A DNA stretch of 64,000 nt from Bradyrhizobium ontarionense (GTDB taxonomy: Bacteria; Pseudomonadota; Alphaproteobacteria; Rhizobiales; Xanthobacteraceae): the NCBI RefSeq assembly GCF_021088345.1, contig NZ_CP088156.1:2542001-2606000 (forward strand), given 5' to 3'. A model generated the notes under the pieces. It saw nothing but the letters and a program-made list of their open reading frames with translations. It was not told where the DNA came from and did not search any database. Position numbers and translations under genes: made by a program. Shown here in pieces: positions 37,833 to 46,636 of this stretch (its first letter is position 1; each line of letters starts with the position of its first letter).

Positions 37833-37971
37833 GGTGGGCAAAGTCGCCGCCGCAAAGCGGCGGCAGCGTGCCCACCGTCGATCAGCGCATTCACCGGTTG
37901 GATGGTGGGCACGGCGCCACGGCGATCTCGTGTGAAGGAGATAGCGAGGCTGCGCCTTTGCCCACCCTACA
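37829..37971. repeat. Palindromic intergenic repeat, family A copy 3
   Basis: Begins GTAGGGTGGGCAAAGTCG and ends CCTTTGCCCACCCTACA (inverse). It supplies the stop codon of the upstream dehydrogenase gene and abuts repeat B copy 2. Confidence 0.9.
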
Positions 37972-37977
37972 AGCTCC

Positions 37978-38056
37978 GTCATTGCGAGCGCAGCGAAGCA
38001 ATCCAGAGTCCCGCGACGACCCTGGATTGCTTCGTCGCTGCGCTCCTCGCAATGAC
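37978..38056. repeat. Palindromic intergenic repeat, family B copy 2
   Basis: GTCATTGCGAGCGCAGCGAA to CTCCTCGCAATGAC with inner CAATCCAG / CTGGATTG, the same layout as 32050-32130. It lies seven bases after repeat A copy 3. Confidence 0.9.
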
Positions 38057-38088
38057 GTTGTTGATAGAGCCGTCGCCCCACCACCGCT

Positions 38089-38207
38089 GTCGTCCCGGCG
38101 AACGCCGGGACCCATACTGCGTGATGTCTCGAGAGTGGACGGTGGCAGACGCCATTCTCGACAACAACGGCCGGTGGTTATGGGCCCCGGCGTTCGCCGG
38201 GGCGACA
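38089..38207. repeat. Palindromic intergenic repeat, family F copy 1
   Basis: Starts GTCGTCCCGGCGAACGCCGG and ends in CCCCGGCGTTCGCCGGGGCGAC. It shares GACCCATAC-GCGTGATGTCT with the copy at 59499-59646. Confidence 0.8.
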
Positions 38208-38221
38208 ATAAACAGCCGTTA

Positions 38222-39295
38222 CTAATCCACCATGTCCGCCACGGCCTTGCCGCACGCCGTGGTATCGGCATTGCCGCCGAGATCACGCGTCCGCAACGTG
38301 CGTTCGGCCAGCGTGCGCTCGATGGCGCCGACGATCGATTGCGCTGCTTGCTTCTCGCCGAGATGCTCCAGCATCATCGCGCCCGACCAGATCATGCCGA
38401 TCGGATTGGCGATGCCCTGGCCCGCAATGTCAGGCGCCGAGCCGTGCACCGGCTCGAACACCGACGGGAAGTTGCGCTCCGGATTGATGTTGCCCGAGGG
38501 CGCGATGCCGATCGTGCCGGTGCAGGCAGGGCCGAGATCGGAGAGAATGTCGCCGAACAAATTCGAGCCGACCACCACGTCGAACCAATCGGGATGCAGC
38601 ACGAAATTCGCGGTGAGAATGTCGATGTGGTACTTGTCCCACTTCACGCCCGGATAGGACTTCGCCATCGCCTCGACGCGCTCGTCCCAATACGGCATCG
38701 TGATCGAGATGCCGTTGGACTTGGTCGCCGAGGTCAGGTGCTTCTTTGGGCGGGACTGCGCGAGCTCGAAGGCGAACTTCAGGATACGGTCGACGCCGGT
38801 GCGGGTCATCACCGTCTGCTGCGTCACGAACTCGCGCTCGGTGTCCGGGAACATGCGGCCGCCGACGGAGGAATACTCGCCTTCGGTGTTCTCGCGCACC
38901 ACCCAGAAGTCGATGTCGCCGGGCTTGCGGCCAGCGAGCGGCGACGGCACGCCGGGCATCAGCCTGACAGGCCGCAGGTTGACGTACTGGTCGAACTCGC
39001 GGCGGAACTTGATCAGCGAGCCCCACAGCGAGACGTGGTCCGCGATCTTCGCCGGCCAGCCGACGGCGCCGAAATAGATCGCATCATGGCCGCCGATCTG
39101 CGCCTTCCAGTCGTCCGGCATCATCTGGCCGTGCTTCTCGTAATAGTCGTAGCTCGAGAAGTCGAAATGATCGAACTGCACCGCGACGCCGTGCTTCTTG
39201 GCGGCCGTCTCGATCACGCGAATGCCCTCGGGCATGACCTCCTTGCCGATGCCGTCGCCGGGAATGACTGCGATGCGATAGGGCTTCTTGCTCAT
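38222..39295 (-). CDS. Tartrate / D-malate dehydrogenase (isocitrate/isopropylmalate dehydrogenase family)
   Basis: NAD-dependent oxidative decarboxylase of 357 residues in the tartrate dehydrogenase (TtuC)/DmlA branch. Family blocks: YRIAVIPGDGIGKEVMPEGI, YFGAVGWP, LRPVRLMPGVPSPL, VRENTEGEYSSVGGRMF, DILTANFVLHPDWFDVVVGSNLFGDIL (as separate parts) and EPVHGSAPDIAGQGIANPIG. Substrates are D-malate, tartrate or related 2-hydroxy diacids. ATG at 39295 follows AGGA by nine bases; the frame upstream to 39457 overlaps the divergent SDR gene and is not used. Confidence 0.92.
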   Translation of the reverse strand: MSKKPYRIAVIPGDGIGKEVMPEGIRVIETAAKKHGVAVQFDHFDFSSYDYYEKHGQMMPDDWKAQIGGHDAIYFGAVGWPAKIADHVSLWGSLIKFRREFDQYVNLRPVRLMPGVPSPLAGRKPGDIDFWVVRENTEGEYSSVGGRMFPDTEREFVTQQTVMTRTGVDRILKFAFELAQSRPKKHLTSATKSNGISITMPYWDERVEAMAKSYPGVKWDKYHIDILTANFVLHPDWFDVVVGSNLFGDILSDLGPACTGTIGIAPSGNINPERNFPSVFEPVHGSAPDIAGQGIANPIGMIWSGAMMLEHLGEKQAAQSIVGAIERTLAERTLRTRDLGGNADTTACGKAVADMVD

Positions 39296-39401
39296 CGAGC
39301 GGATCCTTGCAGTGTCTGGGCCGGCGATCTGGCCGAAATTGTCAACGTCTGAATGGACCAAACGGCCGTGAAGCGCAACGCTGCGGTGCAAGATTGACCG
39401 C

Positions 39402-40232
39402 ATGGCTGACGCGCCCGACAATCCGGTCTTCTCCTCCACCTCAGCGAGCATGTTCATGGACCTTCATCTGCGCGGCAAGCGCGTTCTCATCACCGGCGCC
39501 TCCAAAGGCATCGGCGCCGCGGCGGCTGAAGCCTTCGCCGAGGAAGGCTGTCACGTCAGGCTCGCGGCGCGCAGTGGCGACCGGCTCACGGCGCTGGTCG
39601 AGCAGCTCCGATCGAAGCATCAGATCGATGCGGCGTCGCACGTCGTGGACCTGCGCAAATCGGAGGACGTCGCGCGGCTGGCGCAGGAGGCGGCCGACAT
39701 CGACATCCTCGTCAACAATGCCGGCGACATTCCTGGCGGTGCCATCGACAAGATCGACGAGGCGGCGTGGCGGCACGCCTGGGACCTGAAAGTATTCGGC
39801 TTCATCAACCTGACCCGCCTGGTCTATGCGCAGATGAAGGCGCGTGGACATGGCGTCATCATCAACGACATCGGCGCGGCCGGCGAGAAGTTCGACGCCA
39901 ACTACATCTGCGGCAGCGCCGGCAATGCGGCGCTGATGGCCTTCACCCGCGCGCTCGGCTCCAAGAGCCTCGCCGACAACATCCGCGTCATCGGCATCAA
40001 TCCCGGGCCGGTCGGCACCGATCGCCATGTCACCCTGTTGAAGACCCGCGCCCGCGACCTGTTCGGCGACGAGAACCGCTACACGGAATTTCAGAAGGGC
40101 CTGCCGCTCGGCCGCCCCGCTTATCCGCGCGAGATCGCCGACCTGATGGCCTTCCTCGCCTCGGATCGCGCCGGCTACACCTCCGGCGTCATCTATACGG
40201 TCGACGGCGGCATCAGCGCAGGGTGGGGTTGA
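39402..40232 (+). CDS. SDR-family oxidoreductase with atypical active site
   Basis: Short-chain dehydrogenase/reductase fold of 276 residues. The cofactor block is VLITGASKGIGAAAAEAFAE, then LVNNAGDIPGG, and the C-terminal IYTVDGGISAGWG. The active site is unusual: the canonical Ser block reads VIINDIGAAGEKFD, and the Tyr-x-x-x-Lys motif reads NYICGSAGN, so Ser and Lys of the catalytic set are not where expected. It may use a changed mechanism or have lost redox activity. ATG at 39402 is taken; internal ATGs at 39450 and 39456 also fit. Divergent from the tartrate dehydrogenase gene. Confidence 0.85.
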   Translation: MADAPDNPVFSSTSASMFMDLHLRGKRVLITGASKGIGAAAAEAFAEEGCHVRLAARSGDRLTALVEQLRSKHQIDAASHVVDLRKSEDVARLAQEAADIDILVNNAGDIPGGAIDKIDEAAWRHAWDLKVFGFINLTRLVYAQMKARGHGVIINDIGAAGEKFDANYICGSAGNAALMAFTRALGSKSLADNIRVIGINPGPVGTDRHVTLLKTRARDLFGDENRYTEFQKGLPLGRPAYPREIADLMAFLASDRAGYTSGVIYTVDGGISAGWG

Positions 40233-40311
40233 TGGCCGCGACCTTTCCGCGTCAGCCGAAACATGATCTACAACGTGGCGCCGGGACGCTTCCAATCAGG
40301 AGAACTGCACT

Positions 40312-41736
40312 TTGGCCGACCAGGGATTGATCCGTGAGACCGCCTGCGCCGTCGTCGACAAGTTGAAAGCCGGCGAGGTCACGCCGCTCGATTGCCTCGA
40401 CGCACTGGAAGCGCGCATCAAAGCCGTCGACGACAAGGTCAATGCGCTGCCCACGCTGTGCTTCGATCGTGCCCGCGACCGCGCCAAGGCGCTGATGCAG
40501 AAGCCGGTCGCAGAGCGCGGGCTGCTCGGCGGACTTCCCGTTCCGATCAAGGACCTCACCGATGTCGCCGGCGTGCTCACCACGCAGGGCTCGCCGATCT
40601 TCAAGGACCGGATTCCGGAACGCTCCGATCTCCTGGTCGAGCATCTCGAGACCAATGGCGGCGTGATCTACGCCAAGTCGAACACGCCGGAGTTCGGCGC
40701 CGGCGCCAACACGTTCAACGAGGTGTTCGGCGCCACGCTCAATCCCTGGGATACGTCCCGCTCGGCCGCCGGCTCCTCGGGCGGCGCTGCGGTCGCGCTC
40801 GCGACCGGCATGGCGTGGCTCGCGCACGGCTCCGACATGGGCGGCTCGCTGCGCAATCCCGCGAGCTTCTGCGGCATCGTCGGCCTGCGCCCGAGCTTCG
40901 GCCGGGTCGCGCATACGCCGGCCGTCGCGGTCGATCGCAATCTCGGCGTCCAGGGCCCGATGGCGCGCAACGTCGAGGACCTCGCGCTGCTGCTGGACGC
41001 GATGAGCGGCGAGCATGCCGCCGATCCGATCTCGCTGCCCTCCCCCGCCACCTCGTTCCTGGCGGCGGCGCGCTCCGGCAAGAAGCCGGTGCGGGTTGCC
41101 TATTCGCCCGACCTCGGCATCACGCCCGTCGACCCCGAGGTCGCGGCCGTCACCCGCAAGGCGGCGCAGCGCTTTGCGGAGCTCGGCGTGATCGTCGAGG
41201 AGGCGCATCCCGACTTCAGCGAGGCGCACGAATGCTTCCACGTGCTGCGCGCGCTCGACTTCGCGATGAGCAAGGCCGAGCTGCTGCGCACCAAGCGCGA
41301 CCTCCTGAAGCCCGAAGTGATCTGGAACATCGAGGAAGGGCTGAAGCTCACCGTCGCGCAAATCACCCGCGCCGAAGCGCAACGCGTCGCGATGACAGCG
41401 CGCGCCATCAAGTTCTTCGAGACCTATGATCTGCTGCTGGCGCCTGCGACGATCGTGCCGCCCTTCCCGGTCGAGAACCGCTACGTCGCGGAGTGCGCCG
41501 GGCACAAGTTCGACAACTACGTGCAGTGGCTCGGCATCGTCTATGCGATCACGCTCGCCTGCTGCCCGGCCCTGTCGCTGCCCTGCGGCTTCACCGCGTC
41601 CGGCCTCCCCGTGGGGCTGCAGGTGATCGCGGCCCCGCGCGCCGATGCCGAGCTGCTGGCCGGCGCCAAGGTGCTCGAGGACATCCTCGGCGTCGCCGGT
41701 ATGACCCCGATCGATCCGCGCGCGCCGAAGGGCTGA
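40312..41736 (+). CDS. Amidase (amidase-signature family)
   Basis: Amidase-signature enzyme of 474 residues that hydrolyses an amide to acid plus ammonia or amine. The catalytic triad is visible: Lys in LPVPIKDLTDVAGV, cis-Ser in RSAAGSSGGAAVALATG and the nucleophile Ser in HGSDMGGSLRNPASFCG. The start is TTG at 40312, nine bases after AGGAG; no ATG fits. It begins 79 bases after the SDR gene and may be co-transcribed with it. GatA is unlikely because no gatB or gatC lies nearby. Confidence 0.92.
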   Translation: MADQGLIRETACAVVDKLKAGEVTPLDCLDALEARIKAVDDKVNALPTLCFDRARDRAKALMQKPVAERGLLGGLPVPIKDLTDVAGVLTTQGSPIFKDRIPERSDLLVEHLETNGGVIYAKSNTPEFGAGANTFNEVFGATLNPWDTSRSAAGSSGGAAVALATGMAWLAHGSDMGGSLRNPASFCGIVGLRPSFGRVAHTPAVAVDRNLGVQGPMARNVEDLALLLDAMSGEHAADPISLPSPATSFLAAARSGKKPVRVAYSPDLGITPVDPEVAAVTRKAAQRFAELGVIVEEAHPDFSEAHECFHVLRALDFAMSKAELLRTKRDLLKPEVIWNIEEGLKLTVAQITRAEAQRVAMTARAIKFFETYDLLLAPATIVPPFPVENRYVAECAGHKFDNYVQWLGIVYAITLACCPALSLPCGFTASGLPVGLQVIAAPRADAELLAGAKVLEDILGVAGMTPIDPRAPKG

Positions 41737-41889
41737 GCAAGCGACCGGCCGCCCTGGTCCGGGGTCATTCCTCCGACCGGGGCGATAGGCCTGGGGTTTC
41801 CTGCGGCGCCACTTGTCCATGATCGGCCATTTTGACAATCCGGGCCGCTGCCGTAGAAGACGGCAACTGAGCTTTCCCGGAGACCGGAT

Positions 41890-43215
41890 ATGACAGATCA
41901 GGCGATCGAGCCTGCCGCAGACCCTGCCACGACGCTCGCCGACGTCGAGCGTCGGATCAAGGCGATCCTGATCGGCTCGGCCGGCAACCTCGTCGAGTGG
42001 TATGATTTCTATTCCTACACGGCGTTCGCGCTGTACTTCGCGCCGGCCTTCTTCCCGTCGAAAGATCCCGTCGTCGAGCAGCTCAACGCTGCCGTGGTAT
42101 TCGCCGCGACCTTCCTGATGCGTCCGCTCGGCGGCTGGCTGTTCGGCTACATGGCCGATCATTACGGCCGGCGGCTGTCACTGACGGTCTCGGTGCTCTG
42201 CATGTGCTTCGGCTCGCTGATCATCGCGGTGACGCCGACCTATGCCACGATCGGAATCGCCGCACCGATCATCCTGGCGCTCGCCCGCGTCATCGAGGGC
42301 CTGAGCCTCGGCGGCGAATATGGCGCCAGCGCCACCTATCTGTCCGAGGTCGCCGACGCCAAGCATCGCGGCTTCTATTCGAGCTTCCAATACGTCACCT
42401 TGATCGGCGGCCAGCTCACCGCGATCGTCGTGCTGCTGCTCCTGCAGAAGGTGTTCTTGACCACGGAGGAACTGAAGGCCTGGGGCTGGCGCATTCCGTT
42501 TGCGATTGGCGCCGGCCTCGCCATCTTCACCGCCGTCATGCGGCGGAACCTGCACGAGACCGAAGCCTTCGTCGAAGCAAAGAAGACGGTTGGTCCGTCG
42601 GGATCGATCGCCGCGCTGCTCAAATATCCGAGGGAGCTGTTGCTGGTTGTCGGCCTGACCGCGGGCGGCACCGCGGCGTTCTACACCTTCACCACCTACA
42701 TGCAGACCTTCGTCAAGCTGTCGGTCGGCCTCACCGAGGACCAGACCACGATGGTGATCTTCGGCTCGCTGCTGTTCGCCTGCGTGCTGCAACCCCTCTA
42801 TGGTGCGATCTCCGATCGCATCGGCCGCAAGCCGCTGCTGATCTTCTTCGGTGTCGCCGGCACGCTCTCGACGATCCCAATCCTGACCGCGCTGAAGGGG
42901 ACCAAGGAGCCGTTCATCGCCTTCCTGCTGATCTGCGGTGCTTGGCTGTTCACGGCCGGCTACACCTCCATCAACGCCGTCGTGAAGGCCGAGCTGTTTC
43001 CGACCAACGTCCGCGCGCTCGGCGTCGGCCTGCCCTACGCGATCACGGTCTCACTGTTCGGCGGCACCGCGCCGGCTATCGCGCTCTACTTTAAAAGCAT
43101 TGGGCATGAGACCTGGTTCTATTACTATCTCTCGGGCGTGATCTTTCTGTCGCTGCTGATCTATGCCACCATGCGCGACACCAAGCATGCGTCGGCAATG
43201 CACCGGCACGAATGA
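41890..43215 (+). CDS. MFS transporter, metabolite:H+ symporter (KgtP-like)
   Basis: Inner-membrane transporter of 441 residues and 12 helices in the MHS family, similar in plan to alpha-ketoglutarate permease. Signature blocks: GNLVEWYDFYSYTAFALYF, RPLGGWLFGYMADHYGRR (the first MFS loop motif), EGLSLGGEYGASATYLSE and GAISDRIGRKPLL. ATG at 41890 follows CCCGGAGACCGGAT. Likely carries a small dicarboxylate or keto acid. It is followed 22 bases later by the sulfite-oxidase-like gene. Confidence 0.92.
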   Translation: MTDQAIEPAADPATTLADVERRIKAILIGSAGNLVEWYDFYSYTAFALYFAPAFFPSKDPVVEQLNAAVVFAATFLMRPLGGWLFGYMADHYGRRLSLTVSVLCMCFGSLIIAVTPTYATIGIAAPIILALARVIEGLSLGGEYGASATYLSEVADAKHRGFYSSFQYVTLIGGQLTAIVVLLLLQKVFLTTEELKAWGWRIPFAIGAGLAIFTAVMRRNLHETEAFVEAKKTVGPSGSIAALLKYPRELLLVVGLTAGGTAAFYTFTTYMQTFVKLSVGLTEDQTTMVIFGSLLFACVLQPLYGAISDRIGRKPLLIFFGVAGTLSTIPILTALKGTKEPFIAFLLICGAWLFTAGYTSINAVVKAELFPTNVRALGVGLPYAITVSLFGGTAPAIALYFKSIGHETWFYYYLSGVIFLSLLIYATMRDTKHASAMHRHE

Positions 43216-43237
43216 GCGACCACGGACGAGGTGCTGA

Positions 43238-43900
43238 ATGGTTGACGAGTCCAAGCTGCCGCCCGAAAGCAAGCTGACCCGCAGCAAGGCGCGTTGGGCC
43301 CGCGAGGGCAAGTTCCTGACCGGCCGCATCGTGCGTCCCGAGGACCAGCGCCTGCCGCCGGGTCAGCACCTGACCCGGGACTGGCCGGTGCTCGATCTCG
43401 GCCTGACGCCGGAGATCTCGCGCGAGCGCTGGCGGCTCGACGTCTACGGCGCGGTCGAAAATCCACTGTTCTGGGACATGCCCGCCTTCCTCGCCCAGCA
43501 GCAGCGCCAGTTCGTCTCCGACATCCATTGCGTGACGACATGGTCGCGCTACGACAATCAGTGGGAAGGTCTTGCCACGCGTGAGCTGCTCGCCGCCTGC
43601 CGACCGCGCGAGAAAGCCGATTTCGTCGTGCTGCATTCCTATGACGGCTACACGACCAATCTGGCGCTGGAGGATTTCGCCGCCGAGGATGCGCTGCTCG
43701 CGCACAGCTGGTCCGGCGCGCCGCTGACCCAGGAGCATGGTGGCCCCGTGCGCGTCGTGGTGCCGCATCTGTATTTCTGGAAGAGCGCGAAATGGCTGAA
43801 GGCGGTCGAGTTCCTCGATCAAGATTCGCCCGGCTATTGGGAGGTGCGCGGCTATCATAACCGCGGCGATCCCTGGGCCGAGCAGCGCTATTCGGATTGA
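43238..43900 (+). CDS. Cytoplasmic sulfite-oxidase-like molybdopterin protein
   Basis: Small protein of 220 residues holding only the molybdopterin-binding fold of the sulfite oxidase family. The block FVSDIHCVTTWSRYDNQWEG carries the cysteine that ligates molybdenum (about residue 92), and GGPVRVVVPHLYFWKSAKW is the second family block. It has no signal peptide or dimerisation domain. ATG at 43238 is behind GAGGTGCTGA, 22 bases past the transporter stop, so it is probably co-transcribed with it. Substrate unknown. Confidence 0.88.
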   Translation: MVDESKLPPESKLTRSKARWAREGKFLTGRIVRPEDQRLPPGQHLTRDWPVLDLGLTPEISRERWRLDVYGAVENPLFWDMPAFLAQQQRQFVSDIHCVTTWSRYDNQWEGLATRELLAACRPREKADFVVLHSYDGYTTNLALEDFAAEDALLAHSWSGAPLTQEHGGPVRVVVPHLYFWKSAKWLKAVEFLDQDSPGYWEVRGYHNRGDPWAEQRYSD

Positions 43901-43928
43901 CGGGCTCCGCTGAAAGCCTCGCGAAGCC

Positions 43929-44018
43929 GTAGGGTGGGCAAAGACGCGAAGCGTCGTGCCCAACGTCTTTCGCCGAAAAGAAAGGAACGGTGGGCACGCT
44001 TCGCTTTGCCTACCCTAC
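43929..44018. repeat. Palindromic intergenic repeat, family A copy 4
   Basis: Begins GTAGGGTGGGCAAAGACG and ends CTTTGCCTACCCTAC. It is the shortest copy (about 90 bases), with the middle contracted. Confidence 0.85.
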
Positions 44019-44087
44019 GGTCTGCATGTTATCGCTTCCGCGCCAATGCGCGGTCACCGCGATGTCCGAACGTGCCAGAGATGCAGC

Positions 44088-44453
44088 ATGGAGTTCACTT
44101 CAGAAACCGGCAAGATCCCCAAGGGCTATGGGTATCTTCTCAAGCCGAGCGTTATCCTCGCCGCACTGACCGCAAGAGACCTCGGCGGCATACGCATCCA
44201 CCTCGTTCGCAGCCACGGCAGGCGTCTGTTCGATGCGCGATATCGGCCGCCGGACGGCGACATTCCTTATGAGCGTCTCAACATCAAAGTGGGTACAGCG
44301 CACGAGCGCGACTTGCCCCCACTCCGCCGGCAGGCGAAGGACGAAGCGCTGCCGGCGCTCGTCCGATGGATTACCGATCTTGTCTCGCAGGACCTGCCGA
44401 CGGCGATCCGGCACGGTGAACAGGAGATCGAGCTGTTGCCGCCGCGCGAGTGA
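44088..44453 (+). CDS. Hypothetical protein, orphan
   Basis: A 121-residue protein starting MEFTSETGKIPKGYGYLLKP, with a mixed helical composition, no signal or membrane segment, and charged segments (HERDLPPLRRQAKDEALPAL). The frame is open upstream to 43956, but the earlier part is repeat A sequence; ATG at 44088 is chosen. The family is not recognised. Its codon choice is less GC-biased at third positions than its neighbours, and it lies between a repeat and the IS110 region, so recent arrival is possible. Confidence 0.6.
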   Translation: MEFTSETGKIPKGYGYLLKPSVILAALTARDLGGIRIHLVRSHGRRLFDARYRPPDGDIPYERLNIKVGTAHERDLPPLRRQAKDEALPALVRWITDLVSQDLPTAIRHGEQEIELLPPRE

Positions 44454-44553
44454 TCGTGGCCTGGTCGTGAGATCGATCGCGGCTCCGGGCTGACCACAGT
44501 CCAATCGCATATAGACAGACGTCGCTACGAACGATCGCACCAATTAGTTGCTC

Positions 44554-44678
44554 CGTCATGCCCGGGCCCGTCCCGGGCATCCACGTCGCTCCCAGAACGC
44601 CGAACGACGTGGATGGCCGGGCCTTCGCCGCGCCGAAGCGGCTTCGGCCGCGCAGGCGGGACAAGCCCGGCCATGACG
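44554..44678. repeat. Palindromic intergenic repeat, family G
   Basis: Starts CGTCATGCCCGGGCCCGTCC and ends GCCCGGCCATGACG (inverse), with inner arms CACGTCGCTC...GACGTGGATGG and CCGGGCCTTC. Only one copy was seen in the window. Confidence 0.75.
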
Positions 44679-44850
44679 ACCTGGAGACAGGCGAGCGCAA
44701 ACTCCGATCGCCAAATGCGATAGCCCCGGAGCTGACCGGAGGTGTTGGCGTCCACCGTCGCATCCCGAAATTTCCCTCTTGCCAATTTCTGAAAATCGTG
44801 ATTTATTCCCCGCCATCCCGCCTCGTTGCAGAGCAACTGTGCTGAGAGGT

Positions 44851-44976
44851 AGGCCGGCGAACGGCCGGCCTCAAGGCTGGCGCGAGACGCGCCCCCGCCT
44901 TCGGCGGCTGAAGGCCTTGACCCCGTCCGCTCGCCGTCCTGAGGACTTGGCATGCGCTCGGTCGTGGACCGAGCGC
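44851..44976 (-). other. Cluster of strong hairpins beside IS110 transposase
   Basis: Three hairpins just past the transposase stop: AGGCCGGC / GCCGGCCT (44851-44871), CCGCC / GGCGG (44895-44907), and a perfect 10-bp stem GCGCTCGGTC / GACCGAGCGC with a 3-base loop (44954-44976). They could be a terminator, element end, or part of an IS110-type structured RNA; which is not known. Confidence 0.45.
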
Positions 44977-44990
44977 GGTAGAGCGCTCGA

Positions 44991-45956
44991 TCAGCTCACC
45001 GCGGTCCGTAGCGGCTTGGGATTCCACCTCTCACCGCGAGCGATCATCGTGTTGAGGATGATGATCAGCTTGCGCATGCATGCGATGAGCGCCACTTTTG
45101 GCTCCTTGCCCTTGGCGATGAGGCGCTCATAGTAGGCGCTGAGCACCGGATTGTGTTGCGTCGCTGCGCCGAGGCAGGGAAGGAACAGGCCGTTTCTCAC
45201 CCAACGTCGTCCGCCCTTGATGTGACGCTCGCCGCGGCGCTTGCCGCTGTCGTCGTCATAAGGGGCAACGCCGATCAGGGCAGCGGCGATCCTGTCACTC
45301 ACCTTGCCGAGCTCCGGCGCTCCTGCAATGAGAAGCGCGGAGGTCGTGCCGGCAAGCCCCGGCACACTTTCGATGATCTTGGCGCGCTCGGCAAATTCCG
45401 GTGTCGCCTTGACCTTGGCGGAGATCGCAGCCTCGAGCTTTGCAATCTGGGCCGCGAGCATCTTCAACACCTGGGAATGGGCCTTCTGCGCCAATCCCGG
45501 TACAACATGCTCGTTCTGGTTCTGCAAACGGGTTTTCAGATCCATCAGGTTCTTGCGCGCTTTCACCAGCCCCGCCAGTTCCTCGCGTGCAGCATCGTAG
45601 GTCTGGCTCGGTGCCTCGTCGAACGTCTCGGCGAACCAGGCGATCATCTCTGCGTCGATCGTATCGTTCTTCGCCAGTCGACCCGCCGACAAGGCGAAGC
45701 TGCGAACCCGTTTGGGATCAACGATCCGCACCTCTATCCCCGCCTCGCGCAGCGCCTTGGCCCATTCGCGCTCATAGCCGCCGCTGGCCTCCATGACGGC
45801 CTTTGTCACCTTGTGCTTGCGAAGCAAGGCCATGAGCTGGCGGTGCCCGTGCGAACTGCTCGGGAACGTCTGCCGTAAGCCGAGCTTGCGAATGCAGCCG
45901 TCGACCTTGTCCTTGGCGACATCGATGCCAGCGACACCGTTTACGATTTGTGTCAT
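44991..45956 (-). mobile_element. IS110-family transposase, apparently intact
   Basis: Serine/DEDD-type recombinase of 321 residues. The N-terminal RuvC-like DEDD domain is seen as GIDVAKDKVDGCI (Asp), VMEASGGYERE (Glu) and KNDTIDAEMIAWFAE (Asp). The C-terminal Transposase_20 domain starts near 195 (IIESVPGLAGTTSALLIAGAPELG) and contains GVAPYDDDSGKRRGERHIKGGR with the conserved serine region following. ATG at 45956 is preferred (six bases from GGGAG; ATG at 45959 is too close). The element's ends could not be fixed, as IS110 elements often lack terminal repeats. No frameshift is seen. Confidence 0.92.
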
Positions 45957-46636
45957 CATCCACTCCCTTCCTTGCCTTGTATGGGCTCGAAGCCCTTGCA
46001 ACTGTTCGGGTTGAGGAAGATCACCGGAGCTGTCCCTCGCTCTGATACAGGCTCTGCCGCGTTTGGGGCGTAACGGGCTCAGATCCAGCGACGGGCGGTT
46101 TTGCGAGAACCGCCCGTTCGCGCATTCTGGCAGACTTTCTGAACACAAGGGGCGTATCGCGATCGTCACGGACGTGGAGCGCGGGATGCGGTGGTCGCAG
46201 CGTGGTCTTCCATGCGGACGAACGATCCGGTGCGCACGGCGAAATCGTGTGGTCTTGGCGCCGCGGTGCTGGCGTCAAATTGCGGTGCGGATGACGCGCG
46301 TCGCGATGACGGGGGCAAGACAGCCGTTCCCCGGAGAGAGCACGTATAAGCCGTTCCAACCATTGCGCAGGGAAGGCCGGGATGTCCTCAGCCGTACCTG
46401 TGGTTCTGCCGCCTGCATTTTTTCCGCAGGCGGGCCATGGGGGCGGCAGGCTCCCGACCTTCCCTGCGCCCTCTCGATTGCAGAGGGGCGAATAGCCGCA
46501 AAGCTCGGGCCGTACAGGCCGCGAGAATGCGTCATCATATCTGCGTGTATGGCCATATCTGTTGTACGACAATGTGAGACGATGCTGTGTCATCGCCGCG
46601 AGCGGCAGTGAAGACGCAACGATTGGGGACCACATC
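45957..46636. other. IS upstream flank and possible dispersed repeat DNA
   Basis: About 680 bases with no supported gene. The part next to the transposase (45957-46030) should be the IS110 left non-coding end. From about 46190 to 46540 the plus-strand frame includes NRVVLAPRCWRQ and later SRTCGSAACIF, a translated pattern I associate with a dispersed sequence in Bradyrhizobium-type genomes. This is from memory and not verified. Confidence 0.35.

Noticed and set aside
40252..42162. 636-codon minus-strand ORF
   Set aside because: Antisense to the amidase and transporter genes; arginine- and aspartate-rich without motifs.
44525..44953. Minus-strand ORFs over the 44.5-44.9 kb gap
   Set aside because: They are translations of palindromic repeat family G and the hairpin region; no start signal.
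46063..46611. 182-codon plus-strand ORF upstream of the hydrolase-OsmC gene
   Set aside because: No ribosome site, cysteine/arginine-rich repeat-like translation and overlap with the IS flank; treated as non-coding repeat DNA.
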